NCBI GenBank assembly: GCA_017433405.1
Contig: JAFRHH010000009.1
Span: 1 to 54,440, forward strand
Reading direction: 5' to 3'
DNA length: 54,440 bases
DNA from: Clostridia bacterium
GTDB lineage: Bacteria > Bacillota > Clostridia > Christensenellales > Aristaeellaceae
Shown here: piece by piece, positions 43,147-50,071 of the stretch
How the letters are laid out: each line of letters begins with the position of its first letter
How positions within the stretch are numbered: position 1 is the stretch's first letter
The notes under the pieces: generated by a model
Database searches by the model: none
The model's input: only the letters and a program-made list of their open reading frames with translations
What the model was told of the DNA's origin: nothing
Translations under genes and position numbers: made by a program

Positions 43147-44055
43147 ATGGCTATTTTGAAACGAATCATTCTTCTCTGCGCCGCCCTGCTGCTTTCCGGC
43201 TCCTCCGCCCTGGGGGAAGCTGTCCCGCCGCCGATCGACGGACGGAACGCGGAAGCCTTCGGCCGGCTGCTGACCGGCCTGGTTCAGGCCTACGAAGCCC
43301 CTTCCGCTTCCGATGACGACGCCATTGACGCCGCCCTGGCGGACATCCGGTCCGTCAGCGAAGCGGACGGGCTGCTGGCCTCCGCCATCGCGGAGCACTG
43401 GCGGGCGGTCTATCTGAACCCGGATTATTCCCTCCACTGCCTCCCCAGGGGCGCGACCGAGGCGGAATCGCTCGCCGGGAGCGCTATTCCGGACAGCCCC
43501 AGCCACGCCTTCGTCGTCCTGGGCTTCAAGCTGCTGGACGGGGAGATGACCAACGAGCTCAGGGGGCGCTGCAGGGCGGCGGCCGCGGCGGCCCGGTCCT
43601 TTCCGGAAACCTGGCTCATCTGCTCCGGCGGCGCCACGGGCTCCAACAATCCCCAGCACCACACCGAGGGCGGCCTGATGAAGGATTTCCTTGTCAAACG
43701 CTGCGGCATCACGCCGGAGCGGATCCTGACGGACGAGAAGGCCATGACCACCCTGGACAACGCCCGGAAAACCTTCGAAATTCTGGAATCCTACGGGATT
43801 GGGACCATCACCATCGTAACCTCCTCCTATCATCAGCGGTGGGGGCAGATGGTCTACCTGGCCATGTCGGCCCTGAACCGGAACCGGGGCGGATATTCCG
43901 TGGAAATTATCGATAACTACTGCTATGAAACGAAGGCCCCGGAGACCTATCAGCACGACGACCGCTTCGCGGCCAACCAGATCGCCGAGCTGCTGGAGCT
44001 TCCCACCGAGGTCACCTCGGCCATGCGAAAGGCCTTCCGCCGCATCCGCCCCTGA
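43147..44055 (+). CDS. Exported YdcF/SanA-like (DUF218) protein
   Basis: 302 aa. Signal peptide 1-~24 (IILLCAALLLSGSSALG). The DUF218 domain starts near residue 118: HAFVVLGFKLLDGEMTNEL, WLICSGGATGSNN, EGGLMKDFLVKRCGI, DEKAMTTLDNARKTFEIL, TSSYHQRWGQM. These match the ordered motifs of the family, linked to envelope barrier maintenance and glycan handling in other bacteria. An N-terminal ~90-residue helical region precedes it. GGAG lies 12-15 nt upstream of the ATG, a long spacing. The next gene follows 27 bp later. Confidence 0.82.
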   Translation: MAILKRIILLCAALLLSGSSALGEAVPPPIDGRNAEAFGRLLTGLVQAYEAPSASDDDAIDAALADIRSVSEADGLLASAIAEHWRAVYLNPDYSLHCLPRGATEAESLAGSAIPDSPSHAFVVLGFKLLDGEMTNELRGRCRAAAAAARSFPETWLICSGGATGSNNPQHHTEGGLMKDFLVKRCGITPERILTDEKAMTTLDNARKTFEILESYGIGTITIVTSSYHQRWGQMVYLAMSALNRNRGGYSVEIIDNYCYETKAPETYQHDDRFAANQIAELLELPTEVTSAMRKAFRRIRP

Positions 44056-44082
44056 AAACCCACGGAAGGAGGTTCCATACAG

Positions 44083-44400
44083 ATGGATCAGCAGGAAGCC
44101 CTGGCGGAAAGCCGGCGGGATCACCCCGGCAGCCGCTCCCTCCGCTGCATCTGGCACTGCGGCCTGATCAACGGTAAAATCCGCGAGGCGGCCCGCCTCG
44201 GAGAAACCAGCCTCGCACTGGATTTTCCCCCGAAGCACTATGTCGTCACGCACCGGGATCTGTTTATGAAGCTCTACGCGGAACAGGGCTACCGGGTCCG
44301 CTTCGACCCGGATTACCGATATATCCAGCCAAGCAAGTGGACCTTTACCCTCTCCTGGGATCAGGTCCCGCCCCTCTCCGGCGAAGGCTCCGTGTCGTAA
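44083..44400 (+). CDS. Small hypothetical protein
   Basis: 105 aa with a strong Shine-Dalgarno (GGAAGGAGG) and likely co-transcribed with the YdcF-like gene. It is soluble, rich in Arg/Trp/Tyr/His, with SLRCIWHCGLINGKIREAA near residue 20 and a YRVRFDPDYRYIQPSKWTF segment near 70. No family recognised. The stop is 22 bp from the convergent uracil-DNA glycosylase stop, and no terminator is visible between them. Confidence 0.7.
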   Translation: MDQQEALAESRRDHPGSRSLRCIWHCGLINGKIREAARLGETSLALDFPPKHYVVTHRDLFMKLYAEQGYRVRFDPDYRYIQPSKWTFTLSWDQVPPLSGEGSVS

Positions 44401-44422
44401 GGAGTCAGGGAGGATTTCCACT

Positions 44423-45022
44423 TCAATCCTGTTCCTCATTCGCTTCGTAAAGATCCCGATAAAGGCCCAGTTCCTTCAGCTTTTCCCGCAGGCTCTTCAT
44501 GTCCTCCCAGGCCTGCGGTTTTTTCGTCTCGTCCCGCAGAAGCGCCGAGGGATGGTAGGTCGGCATCATCCAGACGCCCTTTCGCTCCGTCCATCTTCCC
44601 CGTTCCCGGGTGATCCGGATTTCCGGATCCAGCAGCGCCTTTGCCGCCGTGCTGCCCAGCAGCACGATGACCTTCGGGCGGACCAGCCAGGTCTGATTCC
44701 GCAGGTGGATCCGGCAGGCCGCCGCCTCCTCCGGCGTCGGAACCCGGTTTCCCGGTGGGCGGCACTTCACCACGTTGCAGATATAGACCCGCTCCCGGGG
44801 CAGGCCGATGGCCTGCAGCATCCTCGTCAGCAGCTGGCCTGCCGCCCCGACGAAGGCCAGGCCCTGCTCATCCTCCGTCTGCCCCGGCCCCTCGCCGATC
44901 AGCATCAGCGGCGACCGTCGATCCCCCTGGCCGGGAACCTTGTGCTGAATGCCGCGGCAGAGCGAACACAGCCGGCAGGCCTCCACCTGCTCCTCAAAAA
45001 GCTCCCAGGTCATCTCCGGCAT
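44423..45022 (-). CDS. Family 4 (thermostable-type) uracil-DNA glycosylase
   Basis: 199 aa. Fe-S cluster Cys pair CRLCSLC at residues 16-22, catalytic motif 1 GEGPGQTEDEQGLAFVG near 43, a further cluster Cys pair around VVKCRPPGNR and AACRIH, and motif 2 PTYHPSALLR near 155. Removes uracil from DNA in base-excision repair. Upstream, between 45023 and 45125, only a decayed copy of the Rpn-fragment 3' end is seen. Confidence 0.92.
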   Translation of the reverse strand: MPEMTWELFEEQVEACRLCSLCRGIQHKVPGQGDRRSPLMLIGEGPGQTEDEQGLAFVGAAGQLLTRMLQAIGLPRERVYICNVVKCRPPGNRVPTPEEAAACRIHLRNQTWLVRPKVIVLLGSTAAKALLDPEIRITRERGRWTERKGVWMMPTYHPSALLRDETKKPQAWEDMKSLREKLKELGLYRDLYEANEEQD

Positions 45023-45082
45023 GCGCTCTCCTCCTTCCCCCTCTCCGTCTTTCCGCGAAAGGGTTCCGCTGCGGCAAAACAG

Positions 45083-45110
45083 TTACTTGGTTCATCGTTT
45101 ATGTAACCAT
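45083..45110 (-). repeat. Decayed second copy of the 3' end of the small Rpn-like gene
   Basis: Minus strand GTTACATAAACGATGAACCAAGTAAC (45108-45083) parallels GTTACATGAAAGAGTAACGGAGTAAC (45151-45126): LHKR-stop-TK-stop versus LHERVTE-stop, with a period of 43 bp. It is a degraded form of the 3'-end duplication seen at other genes. Confidence 0.6.
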
Positions 45111-45125
45111 TTTACCCGGTTTGGG

Positions 45126-45335
45126 TTACTCCGTTACTCTTTCATGTAACTTTTGTTCTTTTTCAGCCGATCCGCGCAATTCCTTCCAGCCTTCCCTGTC
45201 TGAAGTTTCCTTCAGCATCACCGCATACTTTTCCTTTTCTTCCGCCGGAATATCCATATATTCCAGCGCTTTTTCCAGGGACATTCCCTGCTTCTTCATC
45301 GCCCGGCGAATGTTGGAGAGCTTTTCTTCATCCAA
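45126..45335 (-). CDS. Stand-alone Rpn C-terminal domain (possible RpnS-like antitoxin or gene remnant)
   Basis: 69 aa. LSNIRRAMKKQGMSLEKALE and YMDIPAEEKEKYAVML parallel the C-terminus of the upstream nuclease (ISNIRTVMRKMKYSAEKAMD, DISMEDQEKYAPLL). Its ATG lies 9 bp after the nuclease stop without a Shine-Dalgarno, so translation would be by coupling. In E. coli, small proteins made from the 3' part of rpn genes inhibit the nuclease. A separate copy could act the same way, but a 3'-end duplication scar is an equal explanation. Confidence 0.55.
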   Translation of the reverse strand: MDEEKLSNIRRAMKKQGMSLEKALEYMDIPAEEKEKYAVMLKETSDREGWKELRGSAEKEQKLHERVTE

Positions 45336-45344
45336 AGAGTTGTT

Positions 45345-45581
45345 TTATTCCTTTTCTGCCGATTCCCGCAGGAGCGGAGCATATTTCTCCTGATCTTCCA
45401 TTGAGATATCCAGAAAATCCATCGCTTTCTCGGCACTGTATTTCATTTTCCTCATGACCGTACGGATATTGGAAATCCTTTCTTTCTCAGTGCCTTCTTC
45501 ACGACCTTCTTCTCGACCTTCTTCTCGACCTTCCTCTCGGCCTTCCTCTCGGATTTCCAAATCCCGAATTGCCATGGTCAT
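45345..45581 (-). CDS. Possible intragenic short Rpn product (RpnS-like)
   Basis: Within the nuclease frame an ATG at 45581 is preceded by AAAGGAG 10 nt upstream. It would give a 78 aa protein holding the REEG repeats and C-terminal helices only. This parallels the intragenic RpnS inhibitors described for E. coli rpn genes. The Shine-Dalgarno is seen directly; expression is inferred. Confidence 0.5.
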   Translation of the reverse strand: MTMAIRDLEIREEGREEGREEGREEGREEGTEKERISNIRTVMRKMKYSAEKAMDFLDISMEDQEKYAPLLRESAEKE

Positions 45582-46211
45582 GTATTCCACTCTCCTTTCC
45601 TCGCTGGACTTGATGGCCGCAACAGCATTATCCAGCTCCTGGCTGTACTTTCCCGAAATGGACCCATCGTTCAGGTAGCGGATCACTTCTTTCAGGTTTT
45701 CGCTGACTGAATCCAGATTTCCGCCCGTGTTCACAACGATTTTAACCGCTTCGTCCCCGAACACCAGGCCCGGCACTTCCCGGCAGACATTCTCAAAGGT
45801 ATAGATGCACCGGCCCCGCTCAAAGGGATCGAAATTGCAGATGAAGATCACGTAGGTCTTCCTCAGGTTCCGGTAATCCACGCCCGGCTGCAGAATGTTC
45901 ACATCGATCGTGGACTGGTAATACCGCATCCGCTTTGGAATGTTCTTCTTCGTGGTCGTCTGTACCTCTACGTTATATACCGTTCCCTGATCGTCCATCA
46001 CATACAGATCCAGCCGGACGCCCCGGGACTGATATCCTTCCTTCTCGGTCTTCTGGGGCTCGATCAGCTCGATCTTCGAGATCGTAACGTTCAGGATGAA
46101 CTCCAGCAGCGGCTTCAGATGCCGGGTCTCCCGCATCACCTGGCTGAACATGTAGTCGTCCATCAGGGTCAGCTCGTCGATGGTTTTGATTCTTTTCTGC
46201 ACCTGCATCAT
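45345..46211 (-). CDS. Rpn-family recombination-promoting nuclease / PD-(D/E)XK transposase-like protein
   Basis: 288 aa. The N-terminus has the family signature IKTIDELTLMDDYMFSQVM. The nuclease core is VRLDLYVMDDQGTVYNVEVQ near residue 68 (Asp and Glu-x-Gln), then RMRYYQSTIDVN and KTYVIFICNFDPFERG. The C-terminal part has five REEG repeats (~217-236) and a short helical tail. Rpn proteins are DNA endonucleases spread with mobile DNA and reported as phage-defence toxins. The base composition is clearly more AT-rich than the flanks. A 25-codon frame overlaps its start, and an RHH gene lies upstream. Confidence 0.85.
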   Translation of the reverse strand: MMQVQKRIKTIDELTLMDDYMFSQVMRETRHLKPLLEFILNVTISKIELIEPQKTEKEGYQSRGVRLDLYVMDDQGTVYNVEVQTTTKKNIPKRMRYYQSTIDVNILQPGVDYRNLRKTYVIFICNFDPFERGRCIYTFENVCREVPGLVFGDEAVKIVVNTGGNLDSVSENLKEVIRYLNDGSISGKYSQELDNAVAAIKSSEERRVEYMTMAIRDLEIREEGREEGREEGREEGREEGTEKERISNIRTVMRKMKYSAEKAMDFLDISMEDQEKYAPLLRESAEKE

Positions 46212-46285
46212 CCCTTGCCTGCTTTGTCACTCAAATAATTAGTGTCATATGGGCGAACGTATTGAGTCATCGCAAATTTCGCCAT
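46208..46285 (-). CDS. 25-residue reading frame coupled to the Rpn gene
   Basis: ATG at 46285 after AACAGGAGGAAGCGGAAGC, encoding MAKFAMTQYVRPYDTNYLSD plus five residues. Its TGA overlaps the Rpn ATG (GGATGATG). It could be a leader peptide giving translational coupling, or a small protein in its own right. It follows the RHH gene by 17 bp. Confidence 0.5.
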   Translation of the reverse strand: MAKFAMTQYVRPYDTNYLSDKAGKG

Positions 46286-46302
46286 GCTTCCGCTTCCTCC
46301 TG

Positions 46303-46494
46303 TTATTTCTTTTCGATGACCAGATTCTCAATCGCAAAATCCAGCGACTTCAGAACGATCTCATTCCTCGTCCGGCCCGTCTCCTCCGCGATCCGGTCCA
46401 GAATCGCCACCATATCCTTTGGGATCCTGATGGAAAAAATCTGGGATTCTCCCCCGTACTTCCGCTGCCGGACTACAAATTTCTTTTCAGCCAT
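46303..46494 (-). CDS. Ribbon-helix-helix (CopG/Arc-type) DNA-binding protein
   Basis: 63 aa. The RHH pattern is seen in QIFSIRIPKDMVAILDRIAEE (strand plus helix A) and TGRTRNEIVLKSLDFAIENL (helix B). CAGGAGTGACTGACAA precedes the ATG. RHH proteins often autorepress toxin-antitoxin operons. Its position just upstream of a nuclease gene, with a common promoter, suggests it controls or antagonises the Rpn protein (inference). Confidence 0.8.
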   Translation of the reverse strand: MAEKKFVVRQRKYGGESQIFSIRIPKDMVAILDRIAEETGRTRNEIVLKSLDFAIENLVIEKK

Positions 46495-46531
46495 TTGTCA
46501 GTCACTCCTGGTGTATTGTTTTTCTGTTCCT

Positions 46532-46560
46532 ATATTAACATTGTTGTATTACAAATACAA
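46532..46560 (-). promoter_or_regulatory. RHH-Rpn operon promoter
   Basis: Minus strand TTGTAT (46560-46555) and TAATAT (46537-46532), 17 bp spacer. The surrounding sequence is AT-rich and contains TTGTAATACAA, a short palindrome at 46546-46556 that could be the RHH operator. Confidence 0.6.
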
Positions 46561-46654
46561 GTACTATTTTATCAGGGCGAACTATTATTTCAACGATTAT
46601 TTCAACGAGAGAGCTGTTTTCTGTGGGCGAGCTATAAATTTCTTCTGTGGACGC

Positions 46655-46806
46655 GCGGAACCGATCGCGGTATACTTTGAGGAGCGGTACCAAAATCGTC
46701 ATCCGGGCGGAACGCGGGGACAGTCCCTGTGTTCCACATTCGTGGAACGCAAGGGACAGTCCCCACGTTCCGAAGAACAGCAGACGTGAAATGACGTTCA
46801 AGGAGG
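46655..46806 (+). repeat. RBS-cassette element, copy (i), interrupted by a REP palindrome
   Basis: Left half GAGCGGTACCAAAATCGTCATCCG (46681-46704 region) and right half GCAGACGTGAAA-TGAC-GTTCAAGGAGGAG (46783-46806) are separated by the 46709-46776 palindrome. The right half supplies the GGAGGAG Shine-Dalgarno of ylmH. Confidence 0.8.
46709..46776. repeat. REP-like palindrome with GGGACAGTCCC arms
   Basis: GGAACGCGGGGACAGTCCCTGTGTTCCAC...GTGGAACGCAAGGGACAGTCCCCACGTTCC, an almost full inverted repeat like 17047-17109, sitting inside an RBS-cassette. Confidence 0.85.
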
Positions 46807-46816
46807 AGGAACACCC

Positions 46817-47569
46817 ATGGATTCAAGCCTTCAGGTCACCCGCCATCTGCTGGATCTGTGCCGCCGCAGCGAGCGAATCGGTGCCTGGCAGTATTCCGCC
46901 TTTCTGTCCCCGGCGGAGCAGGAGGACTGGGTCCGCAGCCCGGAGGCCGCGGGCTGCTCCTGGTCCTTCTTCGGCGGCTATGAGGGCGCGGAGCGAAGGA
47001 TCCTCGTCGCGGGGGATGAAAGCCAGCTGGGCTTTCCGCCGGAACCGCCCCTGCGGGTCATCGCCGTCCGTCCCGTGTCCCCGAAATACGCGGAGGAGCT
47101 GAGCCACCGGGATTACCTCGGCGCCATTCTCGGCCTCGGGATTGAGCGGAGCCTCATCGGGGACATTCTGATCCGGGAAAAGGAAGCCTGGTTTTTCTGT
47201 CTGGAATCCATCGCGGCCTTTCTGACCGATTCCCTGACCCAGGTGCGCCGGACCGGCGTGACCGCCTCCGAAGCGCCCTCCGACGCGCCGGAGCTGCAGC
47301 CCCGGCTGGCGCCTCTTCGGATCAACGTCGCCTCCGAGCGGCTGGACGCGGTCGTTTCCGCCTTTACGGGCCTTTCCCGGGGGCAGGCCGCCGCGCTGCT
47401 CTCCTCGGAAAAGGTTTTCGTCAACAGCCGGCCGGTTGTCAGCAAAAGCCACTTTCTGAAGGAGGGGGATATCTTTTCCGTCCGCGGTTTCGGCAAGGCC
47501 GTTTACCATGGGATCGAGCGGGAAACCCGCAAGAACCGGCTGTGGGTTTCGCTCCAAAAATATGTATGA
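46817..47569 (+). CDS. ylmH: YlmH-like S4-domain RNA-binding protein
   Basis: 250 aa. The N-terminal and middle YlmH-type region contains VRPVSPKYAEELSHRDYLGA and ILGLGIERSLIGDILIREKE. The C-terminal S4 domain (~175-245) has LRINVASERLDAVVSAFTGL, SRGQAAALLSSEKVFVNSRP and LKEGDIFSVRGFGK. YlmH binds the ribosome/tRNA and has been tied to ribosome quality control and to the division-gene cluster in B. subtilis. Here it stands alone, translated from a repeat-supplied Shine-Dalgarno, and converges on cvpA with 5 bp between stops. Confidence 0.88.
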   Translation: MDSSLQVTRHLLDLCRRSERIGAWQYSAFLSPAEQEDWVRSPEAAGCSWSFFGGYEGAERRILVAGDESQLGFPPEPPLRVIAVRPVSPKYAEELSHRDYLGAILGLGIERSLIGDILIREKEAWFFCLESIAAFLTDSLTQVRRTGVTASEAPSDAPELQPRLAPLRINVASERLDAVVSAFTGLSRGQAAALLSSEKVFVNSRPVVSKSHFLKEGDIFSVRGFGKAVYHGIERETRKNRLWVSLQKYV

Positions 47570-47574
47570 TATTC

Positions 47575-48282
47575 TCAGAGGTGGCCGTTCATGATGGCAA
47601 GGATCAGGTTGCCGCTGTTGAAGAGGGGGGCCAGGGCGCTGGCCTCCACCAGCTCCTGGATGCCGTCGATGGGAACGATGGTCTGGATCAGGGGCAGCAG
47701 GGCGAAGGCCACGAAGCAGAGCAGGGCGCCGCGGATCAGCCCGAAGACGCCGCCCACCAGAGAATTCATCTGCTTGAGCACCGGGAAGCGGAAGATCACC
47801 TTCAGGAAATTCAGCACGATATGAAACGCCAGCATCAGCCCAAGGAAGCAGACGATAAAGCAGATCACGTTCAGAATCGCGCCCACGATGGTCTGGGACA
47901 CATAATCCCCCACCGCGGTCAGGCCGGAGGGCGCGAAAACCTGCTTTTCCAGATTCGTCCGCAGCAGGGCGTCCAGGGGCGGCGGCAGCTTGACCCGCGA
48001 AAGAATATCCGCAATCCCGGCAGGGCTCAGGGCGCTGACCGGGGACAGGCTCAGGTTCAGATCCCCGAGCCGGCTCTGGGCGTCCGTATAGCTCATCAGC
48101 GTCCGGATCAGCTCCGGATTGCCCTGCACCCAGCTGACCAGCTTCGGGCTGAGCACGAAGCTGAGCCCCAGGGACAGGAGCGTCCCACCGATGGAGGCCA
48201 CCGAGGAAATAAATCCCCGGTACAGCCCCACCAGGACGCTCACCCCCAGGATCGCAAGGATCACGATATCCACCGCATTCAT
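47575..48282 (-). CDS. CvpA-family membrane protein
   Basis: 235 aa, four membrane helices. The N-terminus MNAVDIVILAILGVSVLVGL and YRGFISSVASIGGTLLSLGL and the late MNSLVGGVFGLIRGALLCFV are characteristic of CvpA/colicin-V-production proteins. An extra hydrophilic segment (~55-115) lies between helices 2 and 3. Function in Bacillota is not established; linked to envelope stress in proteobacteria. Overlaps the transpeptidase gene by 4 bp. Confidence 0.82.
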   Translation of the reverse strand: MNAVDIVILAILGVSVLVGLYRGFISSVASIGGTLLSLGLSFVLSPKLVSWVQGNPELIRTLMSYTDAQSRLGDLNLSLSPVSALSPAGIADILSRVKLPPPLDALLRTNLEKQVFAPSGLTAVGDYVSQTIVGAILNVICFIVCFLGLMLAFHIVLNFLKVIFRFPVLKQMNSLVGGVFGLIRGALLCFVAFALLPLIQTIVPIDGIQELVEASALAPLFNSGNLILAIMNGHL

Positions 48283-50051
48283 GGCCTGTCTGTTTCCTCC
48301 AGTGCTTTTTGCGCCTTCTCCCGGGCCGCCGTCATGACCGGATCATGATCGCCGCCCGGGGCATATTGCTGATTCGTCTTCTCGATTTCCGCCCGCCGCA
48401 GGGGCGCGTCGCAGGCGGTGCACCGCCGGGCGGCGGCATAGGCTTCCTCCTCCAGCGCGCCGTAGCGGACGGGCGTCGTCCGGGCCCCCTTCAGCTGGGA
48501 GCATTTCGTCGAGGTATGGTAAACCGGGTTCCTTCCCGAGGTCACATAGAGGGGCAGCTCCGGATCCGGAAAGGGCAGCTGCCGCCCCTGCCAGTCCTCC
48601 CAGATCAGCAGCTTCATATCCCGCTTCCGATGGTTCCAGAGCCACTCGTGGTTGGTTCCCTTCGGGGTCTGCTTCCGCTGCACCCGGATGCAGCCATGGC
48701 TGGCCCGGGTGCCCAGCTTCCGGTCCGCGGCACTGAAATCCCGGGTCACCCCGTCGCTCATCAGGGAATAGGGCACCTCGTGCAGCAGGTCCCCGTCGTT
48801 AAAGCGCATGGCCAGCCGTCCGGTCACATCGTCCGACACGATGGCCCCCACCCAGTTATGCACCAGGAATTCCCCGCTGCGGGTCTCGTTATAGGGCTGC
48901 CGCTCGTTCGCCAGCCCCGTGGAGACCTGCAGGGTATCATACAGCTCCCCGTCCCGGAAGATATACAGCCGCTGGGTCAGCTTATCCACCACCAGGCCCA
49001 TCGTCTGATCCGGCAGCGTCTCCTTCAGATACGACGTCGGTAGCCAGCCCTGCACCAGGGCGTTCCAGTTCTTCACCGCCGAATCGTGGAAGGAGGAGGA
49101 ATAGCATTCCACCAGGCTCCAGTCCTCCCCCCGCTCCAGCACGTGGACCGACTGGGTGATACAGGTCACCACCCCGACGCCGGGGCTGTCCTCCCGGGGC
49201 TCCCGCCGCAGGATCACCTGCAGCCGCTCCGCGTTGTTCCTTCCGTTGTCCACCACCGTCACCGGCGCCGTCAGCACCGCCCAGACCGCCTCGGTATCCG
49301 TGATATCCATGGGCAGGGTCCAGTAATTCAGCGTCGGATCCGTTCCCGCCGCGGGGCTTCCCCAGGCGGGAGTAAAGGCGGTCGCCTTCGGCCGGGAAGG
49401 CCATTCGTCAAAAATCGTCTGCTCCACCCGCAGCCCCAGGGCCACCGGCTCCGACCGCATGCCTTCCGCATCCTCCAGGGTCAGCCACAGCCGCCCCTCC
49501 CCCGGCGTCTCCGCCAGGATCACCGCCTCTCCCCAGCCTTCCTGAACCGGCCGGGTCCAAAGGGGCGTTTCCTTTTCTTCCCACCGGGCAGTCAGACTGC
49601 CCGCCCGGGTCGCGAAAAAGCGCAGGGTAACGCTGTCCCCCCGGAGCGCCGTCTCCGTGGAGAGCTCCGCACCGATCAGGCAGGGGGCCATGGGGCCGAC
49701 CGTTACCTTCGCCTCCGCCGATTCCTCCCCCCGGATCACCGTCAGGCGCCATACGCCCTCCGGCGCCGGCAGGCCCTGCCAGGTCCCGTTCCAGTACAGC
49801 CGGTTTTCTCCGGCCCGCATCATCCGCCCAAGCGCCACGACGGAGATCTGCCGCCCGGTCTCATCCCGCAGCACCAGATCCACTTCCCCCGCCTCGGCCG
49901 CCGTCACCGTCACCAGGGACGGCGCCCCCGGCCGCACCACGCCCTCGAGGGAAACCCCCAGCGCGCCGGAGGACGCAAGGGAGGACACGGCCGGCAGAAA
50001 CAGCGCGGCCAGGGAGAAAAGGAGCGCCAGGAGAACCATCCGTTTTTTCAT
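48279..50051 (-). CDS. Exported L,D-transpeptidase (YkuD domain)
   Basis: 590 aa. Signal peptide 1-~27 (MVLLALLFSLAALFLPAVSS). Beta-rich modules at ~30-220 (two FlgD/Ig-like units), an SH3-like part near 260-340, then the YkuD domain with GLVVDKLTQRLYIFRDGELY near 345 and the catalytic ASHGCIRVQRKQT near 450. A C-terminal Cys-containing segment (YHTSTKCSQLKGA, RRCTACDAPLRR) follows. It makes 3-3 crosslinks in peptidoglycan or anchors proteins. Start at 50051 (GGGAGAGACGGCG upstream) gives a standard signal peptide. It follows the PBP gene by 20 bp. Confidence 0.87.
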   Translation of the reverse strand: MKKRMVLLALLFSLAALFLPAVSSLASSGALGVSLEGVVRPGAPSLVTVTAAEAGEVDLVLRDETGRQISVVALGRMMRAGENRLYWNGTWQGLPAPEGVWRLTVIRGEESAEAKVTVGPMAPCLIGAELSTETALRGDSVTLRFFATRAGSLTARWEEKETPLWTRPVQEGWGEAVILAETPGEGRLWLTLEDAEGMRSEPVALGLRVEQTIFDEWPSRPKATAFTPAWGSPAAGTDPTLNYWTLPMDITDTEAVWAVLTAPVTVVDNGRNNAERLQVILRREPREDSPGVGVVTCITQSVHVLERGEDWSLVECYSSSFHDSAVKNWNALVQGWLPTSYLKETLPDQTMGLVVDKLTQRLYIFRDGELYDTLQVSTGLANERQPYNETRSGEFLVHNWVGAIVSDDVTGRLAMRFNDGDLLHEVPYSLMSDGVTRDFSAADRKLGTRASHGCIRVQRKQTPKGTNHEWLWNHRKRDMKLLIWEDWQGRQLPFPDPELPLYVTSGRNPVYHTSTKCSQLKGARTTPVRYGALEEEAYAAARRCTACDAPLRRAEIEKTNQQYAPGGDHDPVMTAAREKAQKALEETDRP

Positions 50052-50071
50052 CGCCGTCTCTCCCATCGCCC

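Noticed and set aside
45485-45560. Short tandem repeats in the Rpn gene
   Set aside because: They encode the REEG repeats typical of Rpn proteins; not an array of spacers.
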